Assembly (NCBI GenBank): GCA_050998805.1
Contig: JBPCPV010000050.1
Span: 28,063 to 92,062 of the forward strand
Length of the DNA stretch: 64,000 nt
Reading direction: 5' to 3'
Source of the DNA: JAICKM01 sp050998805
GTDB taxonomy: Bacteria > Chloroflexota > Chloroflexia > QHBQ01 > JAICKM01
The translations under genes and the position numbers were made by a program. Shown in pieces: positions 56,547 to 64,000 of this stretch. Below the pieces are notes generated by a model, which searched no databases, was not told where the DNA came from, and saw nothing but the letters and a program-made list of their open reading frames with translations. How positions within the stretch are numbered: the stretch's first letter is position 1; every line of letters starts with the position of its first letter.

Positions 56547-59500
56547 ATGCATATCGTCTTTTTCACACTCGAAGAAACCTACTTGCAGGCGCTCGACCGG
56601 GCCGCCGCCCTGGCGACGGAGCGCGCTGGGCTGCCGTTTACCGTCGCCGGTTATGCCGTCACCCGGCTGGCGAGGGCCGAGGTCCGGCAGGCTGCGGCGG
56701 CAGACCTGGCGCGGGCCGATGCCGTCTTCGCCAGTATGCTCTTCTTCGAGGAGCACACCGGCCCGGTCGCCGAGCTGCTGCGCCAGGCCCAGGCGGCTAG
56801 GCCGAGCCTGCCGGTCGTGGTCGTCACCAGCGCGCCCGACCTCATGGGCCTCACCCGGCTCGGCGGCCTGCGGCTCGACACCGGCTGGGCCGCGCGTCTG
56901 ACGGAGCGCGCCGGAGAGAGGCACAAGCGCCCGGCACCGGCCCACCCGGCAGACCCGCCCGATGCCGCAGGCCGAACCGACCTGGGGCGGCGGCTGCTCA
57001 GCGTGAGCCGCGCGCTGCCGCGGCTGCTGCGGAGTATGCCGGGCGCGTCCGGCGACATGGCCCGCTACCTCCAGTTGATGCAGTACTGGATCCACGGCAC
57101 CCCGGAGAACCTCGCGGGGCTGATGCTCACCCTCGCCGCCCGCTACGGCCCGCCCGAGACCCGCCGTCAGATGCGTGGCGTCCCCGTTGCGCCTCCGCAG
57201 ACGATGCCCCAGGCCGCGATCTTCCACCCCGACGCGCCCGGCCCGTTCACCAGCGTAGCGGCCTACCGCAACTGGCGGCGCGCCTCGGGCCGCGCCGTCG
57301 GGCAGGACGCGGCGGGCACCGTCGGCCTCCTCTCGCTCCGCTCCTCCATCCTCACCGACAACACCGCCCACATCGCCGCCCTGATACACTCCCTCGAAGC
57401 CGACGGCCTAGAGCCGATCCCGACCTACGCCGCCGGCCTCGACATGCGGACCGCCATGCGTCGGTTCTTCGAGCCGTCAGCGATCAGCAGTCAGCGATCA
57501 GCAGTCAGCGATCGGCAGTCAGGCGGCGACTCCGCACTCCGCACTCCGCACTCGGTCGTGGACGTTTTGGTGAACCTGTCGGGGTTCGCGCTCGTCGGGG
57601 GGATGGCGCACAACGATGCGGCGCTCGCGGAGGCCGAACTCGCGCGGCTCGGCAGGCCGCTGCTGACGGGGGTGCCGCTCAACTTCCAGAGCCTCGCCGA
57701 TTGGCGGGAGAGCCATACCGGGATCACCCCGGTGCAGATCGCCATGCAGCTTGCCGTGCCGGAGCTGGAGGGCGCGGTCGAGCCGATAGTCTACGGCGGG
57801 GTGAGCGAGAGTGGGTCGCGCGACTTCGTGGCCGAGCCTGGCAACATGGCACGGCTGGCGGTGCGGGCCGGGCGGTGGGCGAGGCTCGCGCGCAAGCCGC
57901 CGGGTGAGCGCAAGGTCGCCGTGGTGCTGTTCAACTTCCCGCCGAACGGGGGCGCGGTCGGCAGCGCCGCATACCTCGCGGTCTTCCCCAGCCTGCTCCG
58001 CATCCTCCGCGAGCTGCGCGACGCCGGATACGCGGTGGACATCCCGCCCGACGCCGAGACGCTCCGCCGGCTGATCGTCGAGGGCAACGCCGCCGAGTTC
58101 GGCACCCCCGCCAACGTCGCCGCCGCGCTCACGACGGCGGACTACCGCCGCCTCTGCCCCTGGCACGCTGAGATCAGCGCCGGGGGTTGGGGTCCGCCGC
58201 CGGGCGCGCTGAACAGCGACGGCGAGCGCATCCTGATCCTGGGCCGCGAGTTCGGGTCGGTCTTCGTCGGGGTGCAGCCCCCGTTCGGCTACGAGGGCGA
58301 CCCGATGAAGCTCCTCATGGCTAAGGGTATAACTCCGCACCACGGTTTCGCGGGCTTCTACGCATGGCTGCGCGGCCTCTGGGGGGCGGACGCGATCCTC
58401 CATTTCGGCACCCACGGCGCGCTCGAGTTCATGCCCGGCAAGCAGGCCGGTCTCAGCGCCGACTGCTGGCCGGCCCGCCTGATCGGGGAGACGCCCCACG
58501 TCTACGTCTACAGCGCGAACAACCCCTCCGAGGGCAGCATCGCCCGCCGCCGGGGGAACGCCACACTCGTCAGCTACCTCTCGCCGCCGATGGAGCAGGC
58601 TGGCCTCTACCGCGGCCTGCTCGACCTCAAGGCGAGCCTCCGCAGCCTCGAGGGCCGCGACCCCGACCCCGCCGCGCTCGACGCGATCGCTGGGCAGGCC
58701 GCCGCCCTCCACCTCCCCTGGCCCGACCTCTCCCCTGCGGGGGGATCGGAGATTGCGGCGGCCATCGCCGCGCTCTACGCCGCCCTGCTCGACCTCGAAA
58801 GCCGCCTCATCCCGGTCGGCCTCCACGAGATCGGCCGCCCGCCCGCCGGAGCCGAGCTGGTGGACCTGCTGCTCGCCGTCGCCCAGCATCCGATGCCGGC
58901 AGACGGTTTGCCTGCGCTGACGGAAGTGATCAGCCGTCAGCTTTCAGCCGTCAGCTTTCAGCCGTCAGTGAGCAGCCCTCAGCTTTCAGCCGTCAGTGAG
59001 CAGCCCTCAGACGCACTCCGCACTCCGCACTCCGCACTCCGCAATCTGCGGGCGTTCGAGGAAGTGCAGGGGTTGGCGCGGGGCGTGCTGGGGCGGCTGC
59101 TGGAGGCGGGGCCGGAGGCGGCGGCGGGGGCGGCGGCGTTGCTCGGCGTGCCGGAGGCGGAGAGCCTGCACCTGCTCCGGCGGCTCGAGCGGCTGGCGGC
59201 TGACCTGAGCGCCGACAGGGAGCCGGGGGCGGTCGTCGCCGCGCTCGGCGCGGGCTATGTCCCGCCGTCGCCGGGGGCCGATGTCGTCCGCAACCCCGGC
59301 GTGGTGCCGACGGGCCGGAACATACACGCCCTCGACCCCTACAGCGTGCCGACTGCCGTCGCTTGGGAGGCCGGGCGGCGCACAGCCGAAGCGCTGCTCG
59401 ACCGCTACCGTCGGGAGCACGGCGGCTGGCCGAGGGCCGTTGCGCTGGTGCTTTGGGGCACCGACAACCTCAAAACCGGCGGCGAGGGTATCGCCCAGGC

Positions 59501-60488
59501 GCTCTGGCTGATCGGGGCCGCGCCGACCCGGGACGCGCTGGGGCGGGTGGCCGGCGTCCGCCTGGCACCGCTTGCCGAACTGGGCCGCCCACGGATGGAT
59601 GTCGTGGCTACCTGCTCCGGCATCTTCCGCGACCTGCTGCCGAACCAGCTCGTCTTGCTCGACAGCGCGGCCCGCCTCGCCGCAGCAGCCGACGAAGCGC
59701 CCGAGCAGAACTTCGTGCGCCGCAACGCCCTTGCCGCAGCAGCCTCCGGCCTCACGCCCGACGAGGCCGCGACCCGCGTCTTCAGCAACGCGCCCGGTGC
59801 TTACGGGGCGAACATCAACCTCCAGGTTGAGACCGGGGCCTGGGAGGACGATGCGACTCTGGCGGCGACGTTCATGGCGCGCAAGAGCTTCGCCTACGGA
59901 CTCGGCGAGGGCATCGCCGCGCCCCACCTCTTGGAGAGCGCGCTCCGCCCGGTCGAGCTGGCCTTCCAGAACATTGACAGCATCGAGACCGGCGTCAGCG
60001 ACATAGACCACTACTTCGAGTACCTCGGCGGCGTGTCGAAGGTGGTGGAGAAGCTCGCGGGGGAGCGGCCCGCAGGCTACGTGCTCGATGTGCAGGGCGT
60101 CGGCGGGCGGCTACGGAGCCTCGGCGAGATGGTCGAGGTCGAGAGCCGCACCAAGCTGCTCAACCCCCGCTGGAGCGACGGGATGCTCCGCTTCGGCTAT
60201 GAGGGCGTGCGCGAGATCGGCGTGCGCGTCGCCAACACTCTGGGCTGGAGCGCGACGACCGCCTCGGTGCCCGGCTGGGTCTACGACGGCCTCGCCGATG
60301 CCTACGTGCTGGACGACGCGCGCCGTAAGCAGATGTCGGCTCTCAACCCGAACGCATACCAGGCGCTGGTCGGTCGCCTCGTCGAGGCCGAGGGGCGCGG
60401 CTTCTGGTCGCCCGGCCCCGAAGTCAGCGAGAGCCTCCGTCGTGTCTACGGAGAGGCGGAGGATCTTGTCGAACGGGTCGAGTTTTGA
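56547..60488 (+). CDS. bchH: Magnesium chelatase subunit H (BchH/CobN family)
   Basis: 1313 residues. The N-terminal DUF3479 domain (MHIVFFTLEETYLQAL, SMLFFEEHTGPVAELL) and YWIHGTPENLAGLML are features of BchH/ChlH rather than CobN. The central porphyrin-binding region has FNFPPNGGAVGSAAYLAVF, VFVGVQPPFGYEGDPMKLL, ILHFGTHGALEFMPGKQ and YSANNPSEGSIARRRG. The C-terminal part has WGTDNLKTGGEGIAQALW and CSGIFRDLLPNQL. It would load Mg into protoporphyrin with BchD and BchI, or Co into a corrin with other partners; neither is in the window. Two segments (about residues 310-336 and 795-833) are encoded by heptamer repeats and look like insertions in loops. There is no ribosome site before the ATG. 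Confidence 0.88.
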   Translation: MHIVFFTLEETYLQALDRAAALATERAGLPFTVAGYAVTRLARAEVRQAAAADLARADAVFASMLFFEEHTGPVAELLRQAQAARPSLPVVVVTSAPDLMGLTRLGGLRLDTGWAARLTERAGERHKRPAPAHPADPPDAAGRTDLGRRLLSVSRALPRLLRSMPGASGDMARYLQLMQYWIHGTPENLAGLMLTLAARYGPPETRRQMRGVPVAPPQTMPQAAIFHPDAPGPFTSVAAYRNWRRASGRAVGQDAAGTVGLLSLRSSILTDNTAHIAALIHSLEADGLEPIPTYAAGLDMRTAMRRFFEPSAISSQRSAVSDRQSGGDSALRTPHSVVDVLVNLSGFALVGGMAHNDAALAEAELARLGRPLLTGVPLNFQSLADWRESHTGITPVQIAMQLAVPELEGAVEPIVYGGVSESGSRDFVAEPGNMARLAVRAGRWARLARKPPGERKVAVVLFNFPPNGGAVGSAAYLAVFPSLLRILRELRDAGYAVDIPPDAETLRRLIVEGNAAEFGTPANVAAALTTADYRRLCPWHAEISAGGWGPPPGALNSDGERILILGREFGSVFVGVQPPFGYEGDPMKLLMAKGITPHHGFAGFYAWLRGLWGADAILHFGTHGALEFMPGKQAGLSADCWPARLIGETPHVYVYSANNPSEGSIARRRGNATLVSYLSPPMEQAGLYRGLLDLKASLRSLEGRDPDPAALDAIAGQAAALHLPWPDLSPAGGSEIAAAIAALYAALLDLESRLIPVGLHEIGRPPAGAELVDLLLAVAQHPMPADGLPALTEVISRQLSAVSFQPSVSSPQLSAVSEQPSDALRTPHSALRNLRAFEEVQGLARGVLGRLLEAGPEAAAGAAALLGVPEAESLHLLRRLERLAADLSADREPGAVVAALGAGYVPPSPGADVVRNPGVVPTGRNIHALDPYSVPTAVAWEAGRRTAEALLDRYRREHGGWPRAVALVLWGTDNLKTGGEGIAQALWLIGAAPTRDALGRVAGVRLAPLAELGRPRMDVVATCSGIFRDLLPNQLVLLDSAARLAAAADEAPEQNFVRRNALAAAASGLTPDEAATRVFSNAPGAYGANINLQVETGAWEDDATLAATFMARKSFAYGLGEGIAAPHLLESALRPVELAFQNIDSIETGVSDIDHYFEYLGGVSKVVEKLAGERPAGYVLDVQGVGGRLRSLGEMVEVESRTKLLNPRWSDGMLRFGYEGVREIGVRVANTLGWSATTASVPGWVYDGLADAYVLDDARRKQMSALNPNAYQALVGRLVEAEGRGFWSPGPEVSESLRRVYGEAEDLVERVEF
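57476..57555. repeat. Heptamer array inside bchH, first insertion
   Basis: A 14-bp unit (GTCAGCGATCAGCA) occurs three times from 57476, followed by three ACTCCGC heptamers from 57529. The stretch is in frame and encodes about 26 Ser/Ala/Arg-rich residues ending ALRTPHS. Confidence 0.9.
58931..59045. repeat. Heptamer array inside bchH, second insertion
   Basis: Alternating CAGCCGT and CAGCTTT units, a 28-base unit repeated twice, and four ACTCCGC-type heptamers at the end. It is in frame and encodes about 38 residues, again ending ALRTPHS before the conserved sequence resumes at NLRAFEEV. Confidence 0.9.
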
Positions 60489-60580
60489 CGAGCCGTCAGC
60501 TTTCAGCTTTCAGCTTTCAGCCGAGATTCTTCGCTGCGCTCAGAATGACAGTGGATGGGCTGACGGCTGACGGCTGACGT
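60488..60580. repeat. Heptamer array after bchH enclosing an interspersed palindromic repeat
   Basis: Starting at the bchH stop: CAGCTTT units four times, then a 28-base element (60523-60550) that on the minus strand reads TCATTCTGAGCGCAGCGAAG, then GGCTGAC units. The central element belongs to a repeat type common in several bacterial phyla. Confidence 0.8.
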
Positions 60581-60626
60581 GGAACAATTCGTGCGGGGTG
60601 AGCGTCCTGAGATTGGAGGTAGAACT

Positions 60627-61331
60627 ATGCGCCGAATGAATATGACTATCTGTGCCGCGCTTTTGGGCGCGGGAGTTTTGCTGAACGGGTGCGGCGGGGC
60701 GGCGGCGACCGATACGCCGGGGCCGACCCCTACTGAGGCCGTTCTGCCGGCGACAAACGTGCCGCCCACCGATACGATAGCCGCCGGGCCGCCGACCCTG
60801 GCCGCGCCGACCGATACCGCCGTGCCGACCGCCCCGCCGCCGGCACCGACCGACACATCAGCCCCGCCCGCCACGCAGGCTCCGCCGCCCGCGACGGATA
60901 CTGCCTCTCTGCCGCCGCCCACGGTGACGCCGGAGCAACGGCCGGCACCCACCCACACGCGGGTGCCCGTGCCCCCGACCGCCAGGCCGACCGTGGGCGA
61001 GGCGACAGCCGTGCCGACTATTGCGGCGGCCGGCAACCAGCTGATCACGAACGCGAACGACGGGCAAACGATCACCATGAAGGTCGGGGAGACGCTGCTC
61101 GTGGAGCTGCGCGACCGCAAGTGGTCAACGCCGGTGGTGGACACGAGCATCCTGGCGGTGGCCCCGCTGAACATCATGGTGCCGGTCGGGGCGACAGCCT
61201 GGAAGTACAAAGCTATAGCGCCCGGCCGGACGAGCTTGACGACCGAAGGCTCCTGCCTGCCAAGCACAAACGGCGGGCCGCGCTGCCTGTCGATCCAGCT
61301 TTACAAGGTCACGATCATCGTTACCAAGTGA
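60627..61331 (+). CDS. Lipoprotein with Pro/Thr-rich stalk and C-terminal domain
   Basis: 234 residues from ATG 60627, TTGGAGG eight bases upstream. Signal with lipobox VLLNGCGGA. Residues about 30-135 are a Pro/Thr/Ala stalk. The C-terminal domain of about 95 residues (QTITMKVGETLLVELRDRKW, APLNIMVPVG, APGRTSLTTEGSC, LYKVTIIVTK) is beta-rich and similar in pattern to chagasin or inhibitor-I42-like domains, though I cannot confirm inhibitory loops. It would stand away from the membrane on its stalk. Confidence 0.7.
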   Translation: MRRMNMTICAALLGAGVLLNGCGGAAATDTPGPTPTEAVLPATNVPPTDTIAAGPPTLAAPTDTAVPTAPPPAPTDTSAPPATQAPPPATDTASLPPPTVTPEQRPAPTHTRVPVPPTARPTVGEATAVPTIAAAGNQLITNANDGQTITMKVGETLLVELRDRKWSTPVVDTSILAVAPLNIMVPVGATAWKYKAIAPGRTSLTTEGSCLPSTNGGPRCLSIQLYKVTIIVTK

Positions 61332-61340
61332 GGCGGACGA

Positions 61341-61421
61341 GTGGTCCGTGGTCCGTGGTCAGTACGTAGTGCGTGGTGCGTGGCTGACGGCTGACGGCTG
61401 ATAGCTGATGGCTGACTGCTG
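61341..61421. repeat. Heptamer arrays between lipoprotein and sulfurtransferase genes
   Basis: GGTCCGT, GGTCCGT, GGTCAGT, then GTGCGTG-type units, then GGCTGAC, GGCTGAC, GGCTGAT. They begin about ten bases after the lipoprotein TGA and reach nearly to the sulfurtransferase stop. Confidence 0.85.
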
Positions 61422-61429
61422 GCCGCTCT

Positions 61430-62311
61430 CTACTTCTCGATGGGCGCGTTCACGAGGTTGCCCCACTCGGTCCAGGAGCCGTCGTAGTTGCGGACGTTCT
61501 TGTAGCCGAGCAAGTAGGTGAGCACGAACCAGGTGTGGCTGCTGCGCTCGCCGATCCGGCAGTAGGTCACCACGTCCTTGTCCTTCGTGATGCCCTTGCC
61601 TTCGTAGAGGGCGCGGAGTTCGGCGGCCGGCTTGAAGGTGCCGTCCTCCTGCGCGGCCTGCGCCCACGGGATGTTCGCCGCGCCGGGGATATGGCCGCCG
61701 CGCAGCGCGCCCTCCTGCGGGTAGTTCGCCATGTGGAGCAGCTTGCCGGTGTACTCGTCGTTCGAGCGGACATCAACGAGGGCGTGGCCGCTCTTGACCG
61801 TCCGGCCCTCTTTGTCGAGCAGATCCCGCACCTCGTCGCGGAAAGCACGGATCTTGCTGTCGTCGCGGTCCGGCGCTTTGTAGCGCGACGGCGGGTAGGT
61901 CGGCGTCTCCATTTCGAGGGGCCTGCTCTCGGCGATCCACTTGGCGCGCCCGCCGTCGAGGATCTTCGCCTTCTTGTGGCCGAACAGTTGGAAGATCCAG
62001 AACGAGTAGGTCGCCCACCAGTTGTTCTTGTCGCCGTAGAAGATCAGCAGGTCGTCGTTGCCGACTCCTTTCTCCGAAAGAAGCGCCTCAAAGTGGGTGC
62101 GGTCAAGGTAATCGCGCTTCGTCTGGTCGTTCAGCTCCGTGAACCAGTCTACCTTGATCGCGCCGGGGATGTGGCCCTGCTCATAGAGCAGCACATCCTC
62201 GTCGGACTCGATGACCCTCAACCCCTTGTCGTGCAGGTGATCGGCCAGCCAGTCGGTAGAGACGAGTATATTCGAGTCTGCGTAATCCTTAAACTTCTCA
62301 TCGTTAGCCAT
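61430..62311 (-). CDS. Thiosulfate/3-mercaptopyruvate sulfurtransferase (tandem rhodanese)
   Basis: 293 residues, two rhodanese domains. The N-terminal one (ILVSTDWLADHLHDKGL to ILDGGRAKW) lacks the catalytic cysteine (FYGDKNNWWA). The C-terminal one has the active-site loop VVTYCRIGERSSHTW with Cys. GAANIPWAQAAQEDG and LLGYKNVRNYDGSWTEW are typical for SseA-like enzymes. It transfers sulfane sulfur to cyanide or thiols. AGGAGG precedes the ATG. Confidence 0.9.
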   Translation of the reverse strand: MANDEKFKDYADSNILVSTDWLADHLHDKGLRVIESDEDVLLYEQGHIPGAIKVDWFTELNDQTKRDYLDRTHFEALLSEKGVGNDDLLIFYGDKNNWWATYSFWIFQLFGHKKAKILDGGRAKWIAESRPLEMETPTYPPSRYKAPDRDDSKIRAFRDEVRDLLDKEGRTVKSGHALVDVRSNDEYTGKLLHMANYPQEGALRGGHIPGAANIPWAQAAQEDGTFKPAAELRALYEGKGITKDKDVVTYCRIGERSSHTWFVLTYLLGYKNVRNYDGSWTEWGNLVNAPIEK

Positions 62312-62327
62312 TTCCGTATCCTCCTAT

Positions 62328-62376
62328 ATAGCTTTCAGCTTTCAGCCTTCAGCTTCTGAGCCTAGCTGAAAGCTAT
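62328..62376. repeat. Heptamer element with 13-bp inverted ends, overlapping a gene end
   Basis: ATAGCTTTCAGCT (62328-62340) and AGCTGAAAGCTAT (62364-62376) are perfect inverted repeats around AGCTTTC-type heptamers. The right arm encodes the last residues (IAFS) and TAG stop of the homoserine dehydrogenase gene. Confidence 0.85.
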
Positions 62377-63465
62377 TTCCGCTAGAGCGGCCGCGGCCGC
62401 CATGGCGTGTGTCTGGCCCGGAGCCTGGTAGACGAACGGGCGGCCCTCGCTCATCTCGGTGTAGAGCGCGTAGAGCGTGTCGCTGCCCTCTAGCCGCCCC
62501 GCCACGGTGTCCACAGGTATTTCGTCCATGCCCACGCTGAGGCCGTCCGGCTCGATCCGCGCCAGGTAGCGCAGCACGTTATTCCGCCGGGCTGCCTTCT
62601 GCGCGCGCTCCGCGAAGAAAGCGTCGAGTTCCGGTAGGCGCTCCCAGAGCACGCCCGGCGGCAGTGTGTCGAAGCCGTGCGGCAAGAGCGGCCGGCAGCC
62701 CAGGTCGGTCGGCTCCGCACGACGTCCGAGCAGCCGCGCGAGTATAAGTGTGGTGCGCGCGAGATCGTGCCCGCTCAGGTCCTCCTGTGGGTCCGAGTGG
62801 AGCAGACCTCGTGCCCTCGTGTCGGCAGCCGCCGTGCTGAGGCGCTTGCCGTCCGAGACGGCATCAAGGATCGCGTTCAGGGCGGGGCTGCCCATCGCCA
62901 GCAGGACGCGCACGCGGTCGCCGCCGCGAGCCGAGCGCCGTAGAGCCGCGGCCAACGGCAGTGCCGCCCCCAACGCGCTCTCTATCCGTGTCCGCCCTCG
63001 CCCCGCCCCGGTGAGGGCGTCGTAGTCGGCAAGCGAGCCAGCGAGCGGGGCTTTGTTCACGGGAACTACGTCGTAGCCCGCGCGGTGCAGCGCGATCAGC
63101 AGCGGGGCCGTCTCGCTGTCGGGCGTGGTCGCGTCCACCAGGATCGCCTTGCGGATGCCGAGTTCGTCGAGCCTCCAGAGCAGGTCGGGCGAGGACGAGT
63201 CGGGCGCGGGCACGAACTCGGTGCGGGCGAGCGCAGGCATCCAGCGGGAGAGCGGCATCCCCTCCTGCTTGAACTCGACCGCGCCTGCGAGCGACGCCCT
63301 GCCTATGCCGCCCGGTGCCAGCCAGAGGCCGCTCCGGTCGCCGATGCCGATGTAGCTGATCTGCGGATAGGCATCCGCGTGGTCGAGATAGCGGCGGATC
63401 AGGGCGCGCCCAACGCGGCCCATGCCCAACTGGATTATGCCCACCTGGGCTGTCTTGACTGCCAT
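62362..63465 (-). CDS. hom: Homoserine dehydrogenase
   Basis: 367 residues. NAD(P)-binding N-terminus VGIIQLGMGRVGRALIRR; catalytic domain with VVPVNKAPLAGSLADYDAL, SALGAALPLAAALRR and the DPQEDLSGHDLARTTLILARLLG stretch, which is close to the C-terminal half of ThrA-type enzymes. It reduces aspartate semialdehyde to homoserine for threonine and methionine synthesis. There is no ACT domain, and no threonine-pathway gene is adjacent. Its C-terminal residues are read from a heptamer element. Confidence 0.83.
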   Translation of the reverse strand: MAVKTAQVGIIQLGMGRVGRALIRRYLDHADAYPQISYIGIGDRSGLWLAPGGIGRASLAGAVEFKQEGMPLSRWMPALARTEFVPAPDSSSPDLLWRLDELGIRKAILVDATTPDSETAPLLIALHRAGYDVVPVNKAPLAGSLADYDALTGAGRGRTRIESALGAALPLAAALRRSARGGDRVRVLLAMGSPALNAILDAVSDGKRLSTAAADTRARGLLHSDPQEDLSGHDLARTTLILARLLGRRAEPTDLGCRPLLPHGFDTLPPGVLWERLPELDAFFAERAQKAARRNNVLRYLARIEPDGLSVGMDEIPVDTVAGRLEGSDTLYALYTEMSEGRPFVYQAPGQTHAMAAAAALAEIAFS

Positions 63466-63543
63466 ACACCTACATCATAGGCGAAGCGGCGGCTTTTGTC
63501 CAGCAGGGTTGCCCGGCCCACGCCCAACAGGTATACTGTGCCC

Positions 63544-64000
63544 ATGCAGCCGGACCACGACGAAGTAGAGATCCGCCCCTACCGTCCCGGCGACGAAGCG
63601 GCCCTCGTCGCGCTCTTCGCCGAGGTCTTCGGCAAGCCGTGCAGCCTCGAATGGTGGCGCTGGAAGCTGAAGGGGCAGCCGTCGCCGGTCGAAAATGTCT
63701 GGGTGGCGACCGCAGGCGAGCGGGTCGTCGGCCAGTACGCAGGCATCCCGGTGCGGGTGCGGGCAGGCGGCGCGGTCTGCCCGGCGATGGTCTCAGTGGA
63801 CACGATGACCTCGCCCGACTTCCGGCGGCGGGGCATCCTGAGCAGGCTCGGCGCTGCCGTCTACGAGGCATGGGCTACGGCCGGAGTCGTCGCGGTGATC
63901 GGGCTGCCGAACGAGCAGTGGGGGTCGGGGAGGGGGGGGGGGGGCTGGGGCGGGGTCTGGGATCTTTCATGGGTGGTTTTTCCTCTTCACGCTTGGTCGG
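63544..64000 (+). CDS. GNAT-family acetyltransferase, partial at window end
   Basis: The frame starts at ATG 63544 and is open to the last base (152 codons). EIRPYRPGDEAALVALFAEVFG, ENVWVATAGERVVGQYAGIPV and VSVDTMTSPDFRRRGILSRLGAAVYE are typical of GNAT proteins, the last being the acetyl-CoA loop. After GLPNEQWG the product is a glycine run encoded by about 14 G residues, which looks like poor sequence or assembly rather than biology; the following residues still resemble the family. Confidence 0.75.
   Translation, partial: MQPDHDEVEIRPYRPGDEAALVALFAEVFGKPCSLEWWRWKLKGQPSPVENVWVATAGERVVGQYAGIPVRVRAGGAVCPAMVSVDTMTSPDFRRRGILSRLGAAVYEAWATAGVVAVIGLPNEQWGSGRGGGGWGGVWDLSWVVFPLHAWS

Noticed and set aside
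60503..60580. Peptide HCHSERSEESR in an antisense frame
   Set aside because: It is the translation of a common interspersed palindromic repeat, not a protein.

Overview
The window is GC-rich, densely coded chromosomal DNA, most plausibly from a Chloroflexota bacterium, probably a metagenomic contig. This is inferred from the gene complement: Pro/Thr-rich lipoproteins, a beta-propeller protein with three SLH domains, two giant YfhO-type membrane proteins, a BchH-type chelatase subunit, two tRNAs with encoded CCA, several near-leaderless promoters, and an abundance of 7-bp tandem repeats. No rRNA and no CRISPR array were seen.

Layout. 1-3271: an accessory cluster of MauE-like and MauD-like redox proteins, a membrane protein gene interrupted by one in-frame UGA, a Tat-exported miniprotein with 16 cysteines, and a lipoprotein. 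3312-6173: first YfhO-type protein. 6176-12720: a remodelled region with two truncated gene starts, an integrase, a solute-binding protein behind a leader ORF, a repeat array resembling a transposon end, a truncated tyrosine recombinase and a lipoprotein. 12740-17638: tRNA-His and RNase P RNA in one apparent transcription unit, the SLH protein, a GT9 glycosyltransferase, tatA and tRNA-Leu. 17645-31668: mostly housekeeping genes (class I amidotransferase, purple-acid-phosphatase-like enzyme, spermidine-synthase fusion, YfiH/PgeF, Cca, adenosine deaminase, hydrolase, PurD) with two vapBC-type toxin-antitoxin pairs. 31689-37755: second YfhO, a GT-C protein and an FAD monooxygenase. 37794-53590: a methyltransferase-nuclease fusion, an HtrA-like protease, an orphan antitoxin, a PIG-V-like mannosyltransferase, GuaA, glucan phosphorylase, an ECF42-type sigma trio and a single-chain restriction-modification enzyme. 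53610-64000: an aminotransferase, a PRC-barrel-like protein, a methyltransferase, BchH, a lipoprotein, a tandem rhodanese, homoserine dehydrogenase and a partial GNAT protein at the window end.

Two signals stand out. The first is the Mau-like cluster: MauE/MauD-type proteins next to an exported protein of roughly 70 mature residues with 16 cysteines look like dedicated disulfide-folding machinery with its substrate, and the membrane gene between them carries an in-frame UGA followed at once by a two-tier hairpin (selenocysteine, pseudogene or sequencing error). The second is a family of heptanucleotide tandem arrays at about 15 places. They repeatedly start at, or supply, the stop codon of the neighbouring gene; they form the leader of bchH with no Shine-Dalgarno sequence; and they occur twice inside the bchH reading frame without breaking it.
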